From Halomonas alkalisoli (GTDB lineage Bacteria > Pseudomonadota > Gammaproteobacteria > Pseudomonadales > Halomonadaceae): a stretch of 64,000 bases of DNA. Below the pieces are notes generated by a model that worked only from the letters and a program-made list of their open reading frames with translations, did no database searches and was not told the DNA's origin. Positions within the stretch are counted from its first letter, which is position 1, and every line of letters starts with the position of its first letter. This document shows, one piece after another, positions 48,237 to 56,841 of the stretch. The stretch spans positions 1 through 64,000 of the forward strand of contig NZ_JAKCMI010000009.1 in the NCBI RefSeq assembly GCF_021412585.1. Reading direction: 5' to 3'. A program made the translations under genes and the position numbers.

Positions 48237-48743
48237 TTGCTTCGCGCAAGGACACTAATTGCTCGACTCTGCGCCTGCCTGGCATTGGCGGGCAGTCAAG
48301 CCGGCCTGGCCGATCTCTATGTTGCCGGCGGCGTCACCAGCGAATCGACCGCGGCCCTGCGCATCGAACTCGACACCATGGTCGGACTCGAACGCCTGCA
48401 CCCGCAGCTCGACCTGCGCCTGGCCAGCGGGCTACTGCTGCTTTCCAGTCGCGAGAAGGACGCCAACGCCGCCTGGCTGCTGACCCCGGCACTGCGCTAT
48501 ACCTTCGCCGGTCAGCGAAGTCCATTCATAGAGGCCGGCATCGGTGGCGCCCTCTTCCTCAATACGCGACACGAATCGCGGGAGCTCTCCACCGCCTTCC
48601 AATTCCAGGATCGCATCGCCGCGGGCCTGCCGCTGGGCGGCGGAGAGCTGGCTCTGAGCCTGACCCACTACTCAAATGGCGGCATCAAGCGCCCCAACGA
48701 CGGCTTCGAGGTGTTGGCCCTGGGCTATCGCTGGGCGCTTTGA
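48237..48743 (+). CDS. PagL-like lipid A 3-O-deacylase
   Basis: 168 residues from TTG 48237, chosen because AAAGGAG ends 6 nt upstream and a signal peptide then starts directly (LLRARTLIARLCACLALAGS, cleavage near GLA-D). An ATG at 48165 would add 24 residues before the signal. The C-terminal motif LTHYSNGGIKRPNDGFE contains the PagL catalytic His, Ser and Glu in the expected spacing, and the protein is rich in beta strands for an 8-strand outer membrane barrel. It would remove the 3-O acyl chain of lipid A, altering outer membrane properties. Confidence 0.83.
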   Translation: MLRARTLIARLCACLALAGSQAGLADLYVAGGVTSESTAALRIELDTMVGLERLHPQLDLRLASGLLLLSSREKDANAAWLLTPALRYTFAGQRSPFIEAGIGGALFLNTRHESRELSTAFQFQDRIAAGLPLGGGELALSLTHYSNGGIKRPNDGFEVLALGYRWAL

Positions 48744-48768
48744 TGTCACATGCGACCGGTGAACCGAT

Positions 48769-49641
48769 CTAGACCGGCTCGGGCAGGAAGCCGCCCTCCT
48801 TCATCACCTGTGCATAACCTTCACGGTAGCTGGGGTAGCGGAAGGCATAGCCCGTCTCGAGCAGGCGGGTGTTGTCGCAGCGCTTGCTGGCACGCTTGCG
48901 CAGCGGCGCCTGGATCACTTCGGTGGGCTCCACCTTGAGTTTCCCTGCCATCCAGGCCATCACGTCATAGAGCGGGTCCGGGGCGCAGTCGCTGGCCAGG
49001 TAGAGCGCCTCCAGCGGCTTTCCTGCCTCGCTGAGTTCGATCAGGTGCTTCAGCACGCCGGCGCAGTCGTCGCGATGGATGCGGTTGGAGTACATGGGCG
49101 GGGTCGCCGGCGCGATGCGGCCTTCCAGTACCTGGCGGATCAGGCGGTCACGGCCCGGGCCATAGATGCCGGAAAAGCGCACTGCCGTGCCGGGTATCGG
49201 GCTATCATGAAGAGCCTGTTCCGCTTCCCGCATCAGCACGCCGGAGAAGCCGGGTGCCTCGGCAGGGCTCTCTTCGTTCACCAGCTCGCCTTCCTTCTGG
49301 CTGTAGACGCTGGTGGAGGAGACGAACAGAACTCGCTGCGGCGCGCTATCGCGCCCCTCGTAGGTGCGCAGTACCGCCTGGAGCCCATCGAGATAGGCGG
49401 CACGATAGGCGGCCTCCTCGAAGCGGTCGGCGCTGAGCACATAGACCACGAAGTCGGCACTGGGCAGCTTGGCCAGGGCGGCTTCGTCGCTGAGGTCCAG
49501 CGCCAGGGGCTCGATACCGCTGCCCTCCAGTGCCGCTACGCCGCGTCGAGCGCCGATAACCCGGTGGCCGGCCGCGATCAGCTCGCCGCCCAGCACCATG
49601 CCGATGTCGCCACAACCTAGAATCAGTGTCGTTTTCTTCAC
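48769..49641 (-). CDS. SDR-family NAD-dependent epimerase/dehydratase-like protein (YeeZ type)
   Basis: 290 residues from GTG 49641, which puts the dinucleotide motif LILGCGDIGMVLGGEL at the N-terminus as in the family; ATG 49683 would add 14 residues and leave only 40 bp to oxyR. Other blocks: RVIGARRGVAALEG, VYVLSADRFEE, VLFVSSTSVYSQKEGE, GIYGPGRDRLI and SNRIHRDDCAGVL. It probably binds NAD(P); the substrate is unknown. It is divergent from oxyR and could be controlled from the shared region. Confidence 0.82.
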   Translation of the reverse strand: MKKTTLILGCGDIGMVLGGELIAAGHRVIGARRGVAALEGSGIEPLALDLSDEAALAKLPSADFVVYVLSADRFEEAAYRAAYLDGLQAVLRTYEGRDSAPQRVLFVSSTSVYSQKEGELVNEESPAEAPGFSGVLMREAEQALHDSPIPGTAVRFSGIYGPGRDRLIRQVLEGRIAPATPPMYSNRIHRDDCAGVLKHLIELSEAGKPLEALYLASDCAPDPLYDVMAWMAGKLKVEPTEVIQAPLRKRASKRCDNTRLLETGYAFRYPSYREGYAQVMKEGGFLPEPV

Positions 49642-49722
49642 CTTTCTCTCGCCCCCTGATAAAAAGTCCCTATTGAAATCCATGTATCTATCGTCCGAGA
49701 GGATGCCCAGCGGGCACCAACC

Positions 49723-50643
49723 ATGACTCTAACAGAACTTCGCTATATCGTAACCTTGGCCCAGGAGCGCCACTTCGGACGCGCCGCCGAACGCTGCTTC
49801 GTCTCCCAGCCGACCCTGTCGGTGGCGGTCAAGAAGCTCGAGGAGGAGCTGGGGGTAGCGCTCTTCGAGCGCTCCAAGTCCACCGTTCAGGTGACCCCCA
49901 TGGGCGAGAGGATCGTCGAGCAGGCCCAGCGCGTGCTGGAGCAGAGCAGCGTGATCAAGGAGCTGGCCAACGCCGGCAAGGACCAGCTGGCGAGCCCCCT
50001 GCGCATCGGCGCCATCTACACCATCGGCCCCTACCTGTTCCCGCACCTGGTCCCGGCACTGGCCCGCAGCGCACCGCAGATGTCGCTCTATATCGAGGAA
50101 GGGTTTACCGCCAGCCTGAGGCACAAGCTGAGGAGCGGTGAGCTCGACGCCATCATCATCGCACTGCCGTTCAACGAGACCGATGTCGTCACCAAGCCGC
50201 TCTACGACGAGGAATTCGAGGTGCTGATCCCCGCCGACCATGCCTGGGCGCAGCGCGAGCACATCGACAAGGAGGACCTCCTCAACGAGCGCCTGCTGTT
50301 GCTGGGTGAGGGGCACTGCTTCCGCGACCAGATACTCGAGGCGTGTCCGGCCATCAGCCACAAGCTCAACAGCCCCCACAACACCCTGACGGCCGAGGGC
50401 GGCTCGCTGGAGACCATCCGCCATATGGTGGCCTCCAAGCTCGGCATCACGGTACTGCCCCGCTCGGCCATCGGTACCGTCCATTACGAGACCGGGCTGC
50501 TCACCAGCCGACCGTTCAGCGCCCCGGCACCCTCGCGCACCGTGGCCATCGCCTGGCGTGCCAGCTTCCCCCGACCGCGCGCCATCGACGCCGTGACCAA
50601 TGCCATCACACAGTGTCATGAGGCACTCCCCGAGACGGCATGA
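49723..50643 (+). CDS. oxyR: LysR-type peroxide sensor OxyR
   Basis: 306 residues. N-terminal HTH: LTELRYIVTLAQERHFGRAAE, CFVSQPTLSVAVKKLEEELG. The redox cysteines are both present in GEGHCFRDQILEAC (about 200 and 209), spaced as in OxyR. It activates catalase and peroxiredoxin genes on oxidation. Its TGA overlaps the recG ATG (ATGA), an oxyR-recG order also seen in Pseudomonas. Confidence 0.95.
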   Translation: MTLTELRYIVTLAQERHFGRAAERCFVSQPTLSVAVKKLEEELGVALFERSKSTVQVTPMGERIVEQAQRVLEQSSVIKELANAGKDQLASPLRIGAIYTIGPYLFPHLVPALARSAPQMSLYIEEGFTASLRHKLRSGELDAIIIALPFNETDVVTKPLYDEEFEVLIPADHAWAQREHIDKEDLLNERLLLLGEGHCFRDQILEACPAISHKLNSPHNTLTAEGGSLETIRHMVASKLGITVLPRSAIGTVHYETGLLTSRPFSAPAPSRTVAIAWRASFPRPRAIDAVTNAITQCHEALPETA

Positions 50644-52733
50644 ACGCTGACATGAACGCACTCGACGCGCCGGTCACCTCTCTCAAGGGCGTTGGCGAGG
50701 CGCTGGTGCTGAAGCTGGCCCGGCTGCGTGTGGCCTGCGTGGCGGACCTGCTCTTCCACCTGCCGCTGCGCTACCAGGACCGTACCCGCATCACGCCCAT
50801 CGGCACCCTGCGTGCCGGACACGAGGCCGTGGTGGAGGGGGAGGTCATGGCCAGCGAGGTGGTGCGCGGTCGGCGTCGCAGCCTGCTGGTGCGGCTTCGA
50901 GACGGCTCGGGCATCCTCAGCCTGCGCTTCTTCCATTTCTCGCCGGCCCAGCAGCAGCAGTTCCGCCCGGGAGCGAGAATACGCGGCTTCGGCGAGGCCC
51001 GGGCCGGTGCCACCGGGCTCGAGATCTATCATCCCGAGTATCGGCTGCTGAGCGACGACGCCCCGCCGGTGGAGGATCACCTGACACCGATCTATCCCAC
51101 CACCGAAGGGCTGCATCAGACGCGACTGCGGGCGCTGATCGAGCAGGCGCTGGCACAGCTCGACGCCGCCCCCGAGGCGCTGCCCGACTGGCTACCCGAC
51201 TCGCTTCGACAGCGCTTCGGCCTGCCCGAGCTGCACCACTGCCTGAAGGTGCTGCATCAACCACCGCCGGATGCGGACCCCGACCAGCTGGCCAGCGGCC
51301 TGCACCCCGCCAGCCGACGGCTGGCCCTTGAAGAACTGCTCGCCCACCGCCTCAGCCTGCGCGAGGTCCGCCTACGCATCCAGCAGGACGGCGCGCCGGC
51401 ACTGCCCAGCGGGCGCAGCCTGCAGACGCGCTTCCTCACCCAGCTGCCCTTCTCGCTGACCGGCGCCCAGCGTCGAGTCCTCGACGAAATCGGCACCGAC
51501 CTGGCCCGCGAGGTACCCATGCTGCGCCTGGTCCAGGGGGACGTGGGCTCGGGCAAGACGGTGGTGGCGGCCATGGCCGCGCTGTCGGCCATCGCCGGCG
51601 ACTGCCAGGCGGCGATGATGGCACCCACCGAGATCCTGGCCGAACAGCATTACCGGACCTTCCGCGCCTGGTTCGAGCCGCTCGGCATCGAAGTGGCCTG
51701 GCTGGCCGGCAAGCTCAAGGGCAAGGCACGGCTGGATACCAAGGCCGCCATCCTCGATGGCCGGGCCCGCATGGTGGTGGGTACCCACGCCCTGTTCCAG
51801 GGCGACGTACACTTCCAGCGCCTGGGCCTCGCCATCGTCGACGAACAGCACCGCTTCGGCGTGCACCAGCGCCTGGCGCTGCGCGAGAAGGGCGAGGCCG
51901 GCGGCCTGACCCCCCACCAGCTGGTCATGACCGCCACGCCGATCCCCCGCACCCTGGCGATGAGCGCCTATGCCGACCTGGACGTCTCCGTGATCGACGA
52001 GCTGCCCCCCGGGCGCACCCCGGTCAAGACGGTGGTGGTTCCCGACGAGCGCCGGCCCGACGTGGTGGCGCGCATCCGCCACGCCTGCGCCGAAGGCCGC
52101 CAGGCCTACTGGGTCTGCACCCTGATCGAGGAGTCCGAAGCCCTGCAGTGCCAGGCCGCCGAGGCGACCCACGCAGAGCTCGGCGAGGCGCTGCCCGAAC
52201 TAGCCATCGGCCTGGTCCACGGGCGCATGAAGGCGACGGAGAAGGCCACGGTGATGGACGCCTTCAAGGCCGGCGAGCTCGACCTGCTGGTGGCCACCAC
52301 GGTGATCGAGGTCGGGGTCGATGTGCCCAACGCCAGCCTGATGATCATCGAGAACCCGGAGCGGCTGGGACTATCGCAGCTTCATCAGCTGCGCGGCCGA
52401 GTCGGGCGGGGCTCCACCGAGAGCTTCTGCGTCCTGCTCTACCACGGCCCGCTCTCGGCCCATTCCCGGGAGCGGCTGGGCGTCATGCGCGAAACCACCG
52501 ATGGCTTCCGCATCGCCGAGAAGGATCTGGAGCTGCGTGGCCCCGGTGAGGTGCTGGGCACCCGCCAGACGGGGCTCGCCCAGATGAAGATCGCCGACCT
52601 GGAGCGCGACGCCGACCTGCTGGAGCGAGTCTCGCCGCTGGCCGATGCGCTGCTCGCCAGCCACCCCGAGGCCAGCCAGCCGTTGATTCGCCGCTGGCTG
52701 GGCGAGCAGGCGGGGCGCTACGGGCAGGTGTGA
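50640..52733 (+). CDS. recG: ATP-dependent DNA helicase RecG
   Basis: 697 residues. The N-terminal wedge/OB domain starts VTSLKGVGEALVLKLARLRV. Helicase motifs: QGDVGSGKTVVAAMAAL (Walker A), APTEILAEQH, VDEQHRFGVHQR (DEQH form), MTATPIPRTLAMS, HGRMKATEK, and TTVIEVGVDVPNA followed by HQLRGRVGRG. It remodels stalled replication forks and Holliday junctions. Coupled to oxyR by a 4-bp overlap. Confidence 0.97.
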   Translation: MNADMNALDAPVTSLKGVGEALVLKLARLRVACVADLLFHLPLRYQDRTRITPIGTLRAGHEAVVEGEVMASEVVRGRRRSLLVRLRDGSGILSLRFFHFSPAQQQQFRPGARIRGFGEARAGATGLEIYHPEYRLLSDDAPPVEDHLTPIYPTTEGLHQTRLRALIEQALAQLDAAPEALPDWLPDSLRQRFGLPELHHCLKVLHQPPPDADPDQLASGLHPASRRLALEELLAHRLSLREVRLRIQQDGAPALPSGRSLQTRFLTQLPFSLTGAQRRVLDEIGTDLAREVPMLRLVQGDVGSGKTVVAAMAALSAIAGDCQAAMMAPTEILAEQHYRTFRAWFEPLGIEVAWLAGKLKGKARLDTKAAILDGRARMVVGTHALFQGDVHFQRLGLAIVDEQHRFGVHQRLALREKGEAGGLTPHQLVMTATPIPRTLAMSAYADLDVSVIDELPPGRTPVKTVVVPDERRPDVVARIRHACAEGRQAYWVCTLIEESEALQCQAAEATHAELGEALPELAIGLVHGRMKATEKATVMDAFKAGELDLLVATTVIEVGVDVPNASLMIIENPERLGLSQLHQLRGRVGRGSTESFCVLLYHGPLSAHSRERLGVMRETTDGFRIAEKDLELRGPGEVLGTRQTGLAQMKIADLERDADLLERVSPLADALLASHPEASQPLIRRWLGEQAGRYGQV

Positions 52734-52813
52734 TGCCCGTCTGTCGCAGGATGTTGGTCGATGAATGTTGGTGATGAAGGCTGATGGGGAATGGCTGATA
52801 CGAGCGGCACCGC

Positions 52814-52958
52814 TAGGCTATGTACGAAAAGTCGGCGAGCGAAGGTCAGGCAAGGCAAAAATCGGCGAAAAAGCGGAGTTTACGGGGTGTAAATGAGAAT
52901 TATGAGCCGCTTTTTAACGCCGCATGGCCAAGCGCAGGCAGTTTTCGTACAAAGCCTA
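52814..52958. mobile_element. 145-bp terminal-inverted-repeat element (MITE-like)
   Basis: Ends TAGGCTATGTACGAAAA (left) and TTTTCGTACAAAGCCTA (right) are near-perfect inverted repeats. Internal text includes GCGGAGTTTACGGGGTGTAA and TTTTTAACGCCGCATGGCC. It has the same length and order as the decayed copy at 22262-22406. No coding capacity. It lies in the 268-bp gap between recG and the convergent hypothetical gene, in which nothing else is seen. Confidence 0.85.
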
Positions 52959-53001
52959 ATGCCGCGATGTCCGTGCCATTGTCAGGATGGTGAGCGGCGG
53001 C

Positions 53002-53358
53002 CTACAAGTGCTTCAACAGCTTCTGCAGCTTGTTGAGGTCGCTGGAGTCACCGACCAGACGCACGTTACCGGCCATCATGCCGTCGAGGAAGGCCTGCTG
53101 GGTCGGCTTGCGAAGCACCTTGATGGCGGTGGCCTCGTCCTCGAAACGCAGCTCCAGGTCGAGATCCACGGGAAGGCCCGCCCCCGCGTGGATGCCCCGG
53201 GGCGACATGCGGTAATGCCGTGCGATGGAGAGATTCTCGGTGGCGATACCCCAGTCGAGGCTACGCATCTCGGTCAGGGTTTCGCGAAAGCGCGGCTTGC
53301 GGCGCAGGGCGCGCTTGAGCAACAAGCCCAGCAGCCACAGCATGAGTCGCAGCTTCAT
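53002..53358 (-). CDS. Hypothetical protein, possibly SCP2-like
   Basis: 118 residues. N-terminal hydrophobic stretch LRLMLWLLGLLLKRALRR, then LDWGIATENLSIARHYRM, VDLDLELRFEDEATAIKVLR and QQAFLDGMMAGNVRLVGD. The late pattern loosely resembles sterol-carrier-protein-2 domains, but I cannot assign it. It is preceded by the hupB terminator on the same strand, so it probably has its own promoter. Confidence 0.65.
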   Translation of the reverse strand: MKLRLMLWLLGLLLKRALRRKPRFRETLTEMRSLDWGIATENLSIARHYRMSPRGIHAGAGLPVDLDLELRFEDEATAIKVLRKPTQQAFLDGMMAGNVRLVGDSSDLNKLQKLLKHL

Positions 53359-53392
53359 GGCGAATCCACTTCGAACAGGAACAGGAAGAAAC

Positions 53393-53419
53393 CGCGGCCT
53401 GCAACGAAGGCAGGCCGCG
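53393..53419 (-). terminator. hupB terminator
   Basis: CGCGGCCTGC (53393-53402) and GCAGGCCGCG (53410-53419) form a perfect 10-bp stem with a 7-nt loop. On the minus strand it is followed by GTTTCTTCC, 24 bp after the HU stop codon. Confidence 0.75.
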
Positions 53420-53442
53420 CCACGGAAGCATTCAGCGTGGCG

Positions 53443-53721
53443 TCAGCCCTTGCCGACAGCATCCTTGAGCCCTTTACCGGGCTTGAAGGCCACGGTCTTG
53501 CTGGCCGGGATGGCCAGGGGTTGGCCGGTCTGCGGGTTCTTGCCGGTGCGGGCGGCTCGCTCGCGCACGGTGAAAGTCCCGAAACCGATCAGTGAGACGT
53601 CCTGCCCCTGAGCCACGCTACCGGTGATCTCGTCGAGAATGACGTTGAGCACCTGGCTCGCCTTGTCCTTCGAAAGTTCCGCACGCTCGGCAATTGCCGC
53701 AGCAAGTTCTGGTTTGCGCAT
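53443..53721 (-). CDS. hupB: HU family DNA-binding protein
   Basis: 92 residues: RKPELAAAIAERAELSKDKASQVLN, GQDVSLIGFGTFTVRERAAR, TGKNPQTGQPLAIPASKTVAF, KPGKGLKDAV. The DNA-bending arm includes the NPQTG proline. It is a nucleoid protein that bends DNA non-specifically. The name hupB (rather than hupA) is by resemblance. AGGAGGGGC precedes the ATG. Confidence 0.93.
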   Translation of the reverse strand: MRKPELAAAIAERAELSKDKASQVLNVILDEITGSVAQGQDVSLIGFGTFTVRERAARTGKNPQTGQPLAIPASKTVAFKPGKGLKDAVGKG

Positions 53722-53785
53722 AAAGCCCCTCCTGGTTTTGGCGATATCCCGACGCTGGGCGTCGGTGTGTTGTTATCCGCGCGAT

Positions 53786-53806
53786 CGGTTCATGAAGCAT
53801 GAACCG
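53786..53806. promoter_or_regulatory. Perfect 9-bp palindrome upstream of hupB
   Basis: CGGTTCATG-AAG-CATGAACCG lies 65 bp upstream of the HU start, between the rubredoxin reductase stop and hupB. With no T-run beyond, it looks more like a binding site or leader hairpin than a terminator. Confidence 0.45.
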
Positions 53807-53932
53807 CCTGTCGCTTCCGGGTATGAAGCCCCTGATGTACCAAGTATGAAACCCTTGCTCCCCGGAAAACGTCCATGCGAGGTGATACTGTCGTTCCCTA
53901 CGGGCCAGCTGGCCGCAGTGTCACCGACGTCA

Positions 53933-55093
53933 CTAGCCTAGCAACGGCGGTGTGGCTCGCGCCAGCTCAACTTTCCGACGCACGCAGCTCCCTGTCAACG
54001 CAAAACCGATCAAACGTTCGTCTTGTGTCTCGGCAAAGGCCGCCAGATCACGGCCTTCCCCTTCGATTCGCCAGCGCGCCGGTGCCCGGGTCGGCGGCAG
54101 TGCCACGACAGGCAGCAGCGGGGTCTTGACCAGTATCGGCCATGCCCCGAAGGCCACCTGGGAAGGCTCGCCGGTCAATGTTCGCGCCAGCGCCTTGGCG
54201 CTGGCCTGAAGCGGCTGTACGTACATGGCGTTGACCCCGTCGACGCAGGCCACGTCCCCCAGGGCGTATACCGCGGGTGCCGACGTCGCCAGCCGGCGAT
54301 CCACCAGGATGCCCGCCGCGCCGACCTTGATGGCTGCCGACGCGGCCAGTTCCGTTCGCGGCCGCAGCCCGGTGGCCACCAGCACCAGGTCGGCCTCAAG
54401 CCGGCTGCCGTCGCTCAGCGTGATTCCGATGGCGCTGCCGACGCTTTCCAGCGCTTCCAGGCTGCGTCCCAGCGCCAGCGTCATGCCGGCTTCGACGAAG
54501 GCCTCTCCCAGCGCACGCCCCAGCGGCTCCGGCAGCAGTCGCGGCAGCGGTGCACTCTCCGGCGCCACCAGGCTGATTTCGTGTCCGCCGGCGATCAGGT
54601 CATTGGCGAATTCGCAGCCGACCAGGCCCGCACCGATGATGGCCACCCGGGCCCGGCGGCCCAACGCTTCCAGCGCAGCATGGAATCGACGGTAGTCGTC
54701 GAGGTCGTTGATGGTGAAGACGCGCCCGGCCACTGTGTCGGGAATCTTGAAGGGCACCGCCGGTGCCGCCCCGGTGGCCAGTACCAGTTCGCTCCAGGGC
54801 AGGCGCTCCTCACCGATGAGCAGCGCACGCGCCTCAATGTCGATGCCCTCCACCCGGGTATGGGTGCGCATCACCACCCCCAGCTGGTCGGCCGCTTCCA
54901 GCGCCGAGCGGGTGGCCAACCGAGCGGGCGGCAGGCCCTTGGCGAAGCCGGTGGAGAGCAGTGGCTTGGCGTAGTCATCGCCACTATCGGCGGTGATCAG
55001 GGTGATGGGGCGCGCCGTATCCCGGGCACGCACCTGCCGGGCCAGGCCAAGGCCCGCCATGCCGGAGCCGACAATGATCAGGGGAGCGGTCAT
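53933..55093 (-). CDS. Rubredoxin-NAD(+) reductase-like FAD oxidoreductase
   Basis: 386 residues from ATG 55093 with AAGGAG upstream; the longer open frame beyond has no features. FAD motif IIVGSGMAGLGLARQVR, then ITLITADSGDDYAKPLLSTG, a second Rossmann RVAIIGAGLVGCEFANDL and the FAD-contact AVYALGDVACVDG. It transfers electrons from NADH to rubredoxin; no rubredoxin gene is in view. It is divergent from ubiC with an 84-bp shared region. Confidence 0.88.
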   Translation of the reverse strand: MTAPLIIVGSGMAGLGLARQVRARDTARPITLITADSGDDYAKPLLSTGFAKGLPPARLATRSALEAADQLGVVMRTHTRVEGIDIEARALLIGEERLPWSELVLATGAAPAVPFKIPDTVAGRVFTINDLDDYRRFHAALEALGRRARVAIIGAGLVGCEFANDLIAGGHEISLVAPESAPLPRLLPEPLGRALGEAFVEAGMTLALGRSLEALESVGSAIGITLSDGSRLEADLVLVATGLRPRTELAASAAIKVGAAGILVDRRLATSAPAVYALGDVACVDGVNAMYVQPLQASAKALARTLTGEPSQVAFGAWPILVKTPLLPVVALPPTRAPARWRIEGEGRDLAAFAETQDERLIGFALTGSCVRRKVELARATPPLLG

Positions 55094-55177
55094 GAAACTC
55101 CTTGCCGTATCGCGGGGGCTGGCATGCCTTCGATGCCGCCCACTACAGGGAATCGAGTCAGATCCGCATGTTACACT

Positions 55178-55774
55178 ATGCGCCCCCCGATCGACCTGGA
55201 GAGCAAGGTGACCCGGAGACATGCGGTGCGCCACGACCCCACCCGCTTGACCCCGAAAGCCGTAAGCTGGCGGCCGCTGGCGGCTGGCCAGCCGGCCATG
55301 AGCCCGGCCTGGTGGGCCTGGGTCGCCTCGCGGGACTCCCTCACCGCCCGGTTGATCGAGGCCGGTGGCGAGAAGGCCTTCCGTGTGCGCCTGCTCGACC
55401 AGCGCCCGGGGCGGCCACGCCCCGACGAGGCCAGGGCCCTGGGCCTGCCCGTCGGTCGCCTCGCCTGGCTGCGCGAAGTGGCACTCTGCCTGGACGAACG
55501 CCCCTGGGTGGTGGCGCGCTCGGTGGCGCCGCTGGCGCAGCTGCGTGGGCAACGCCTCGACCGGCTCGGGGAACGCTCGCTGGGGAGCTGGCTGTTTCGA
55601 CAGCCGGGCCTGGAGCGCAGCCCCATCGAAGTGACGGCCTCCCCGCCCCCGTTCCATTGCCAGAGCGGCCCCTGGGGCCGTCGCTCGGTATTTCGCCACG
55701 ATCGCTTTGCCGTTCTGGTGCAGGAGTTCTTCCTCGACGCCATGGCGGATGAACTGGCGCTGCCTTCACGTTAG
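55178..55774 (+). CDS. ubiC: Chorismate lyase
   Basis: 198 residues from ATG 55178; GTG 55208, which has GGAG 6 nt upstream, would give 188. Features: WWAWVASRDSLTARLIEAGG, FRVRLLDQRPGRPRPDE, WLREVALCLDERPWVVARSV and the Arg/Glu C-terminal region GRRSVFRHDRFAVLVQEFFL. It converts chorismate to 4-hydroxybenzoate and pyruvate, the first step of ubiquinone synthesis, and is followed 29 bp later by ubiA. Confidence 0.9.
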   Translation: MRPPIDLESKVTRRHAVRHDPTRLTPKAVSWRPLAAGQPAMSPAWWAWVASRDSLTARLIEAGGEKAFRVRLLDQRPGRPRPDEARALGLPVGRLAWLREVALCLDERPWVVARSVAPLAQLRGQRLDRLGERSLGSWLFRQPGLERSPIEVTASPPPFHCQSGPWGRRSVFRHDRFAVLVQEFFLDAMADELALPSR

Positions 55775-55803
55775 GATGAGCGCCATCGATTGAGGAGGCT
55801 CCG

Positions 55804-56697
55804 ATGGACCGATCCCTGCTGCATCCCACCGGCCTGGCCCGCGTGCCCGACTTCCTGCACCTGATGCGCCTGGACCGCCCCATCGGCACCTGGCTGCTGA
55901 TGTGGCCCACCCTCTGGGCGCTGTGGGTGGCCGCCGAGGGCATCCCCGGGCGCAACGTGCTGCTGATCTTCATCGCCGGCGTCTACCTGATGCGGGCGGC
56001 CGGCTGTGTGGTCAACGACTACGCCGACCGTCACTTCGATGGGCACGTCAAGCGCACGAAGAACCGCCCCCTGGCCACCGGTCGCATCCGTGAGCGCGAG
56101 GCCCAGGTGCTGTTCGCGATGCTGGTGATGGCCGCCTTCATACTGGTGCTGTTCACCAACCTGTTCACGGTGATGCTGTCGCTGGTCGGGGTGGTGCTGG
56201 CCTTCATCTATCCGTTCATGAAGCGCTACACCCACCTGCCCCAGGTCTTCCTCGGTGCCGCCTTCTCCTGGGCGATTCCCATGGCCTTCGGCGCCGTGCT
56301 GGGCCACGTGCCGGTGGAGGCCTGGCTGCTGTTCTGCGCCAATGTGGCCTGGACCGTGGCCTACGATACCGAGTACGCCATGGTCGACCGCGACGACGAC
56401 CTGCGCATCGGCATCAAGTCCACCGCCGTGCTGTTCGGCCGCGCCGACCGGCTGATGATCGGCCTGCTGCAGGGGGCCACCCTGGCCCTGCTGGCCTGGG
56501 TCGGCCTGCGCCTGGGGCTGGGTCTGTTCTTCTGGCTGGGTCTTGCGGCCATGGCGGCCACCTTCGTGCATCAGCAGACCCTGATTCGTACCCGGGATCG
56601 GGATCGCTGCTTCCAGGCGTTCCTGAACAACCACTGGTCGGGCCTGCTGGTCTTCGCCGGCATCGCCCTCAGCCTCTGGCCCACCCTGAACGGCTGA
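55804..56697 (+). CDS. ubiA: 4-hydroxybenzoate polyprenyltransferase
   Basis: 297 residues with about nine transmembrane helices. The two Asp-rich prenyl diphosphate motifs are present: NDYADRHFD (near 76) and [12 protein letters not shown] (near 190), with [10 protein letters not shown] between. It attaches the polyprenyl tail to the 4-hydroxybenzoate made by UbiC, in the inner membrane. Start has TGAGGAGG upstream. Confidence 0.97.
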   Translation: MDRSLLHPTGLARVPDFLHLMRLDRPIGTWLLMWPTLWALWVAAEGIPGRNVLLIFIAGVYLMRAAGCVVNDYADRHFDGHVKRTKNRPLATGRIREREAQVLFAMLVMAAFILVLFTNLFTVMLSLVGVVLAFIYPFMKRYTHLPQVFLGAAFSWAIPMAFGAVLGHVPVEAWLLFCANVAWTVAYDTEYAMVDRDDDLRIGIKSTAVLFGRADRLMIGLLQGATLALLAWVGLRLGLGLFFWLGLAAMAATFVHQQTLIRTRDRDRCFQAFLNNHWSGLLVFAGIALSLWPTLNG

Positions 56698-56841
56698 ATC
56701 AGGCAAGGTGCTATCGTCAATCACGTATTACCCGGCTGACGTTAACGACAGTATAGTTTGATTTTATAAACCTTTTCTCCGGTCCATGCTGTAGGTACAA
56801 CGCGGGTGAACAACGCCCGACAGGCAGCAGAGGACAGGACC

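Noticed and set aside
54023..55177. Long plus-strand frame joined to ubiC
   Set aside because: It runs antisense to the rubredoxin reductase; only the part from 55178 shows UbiC features.
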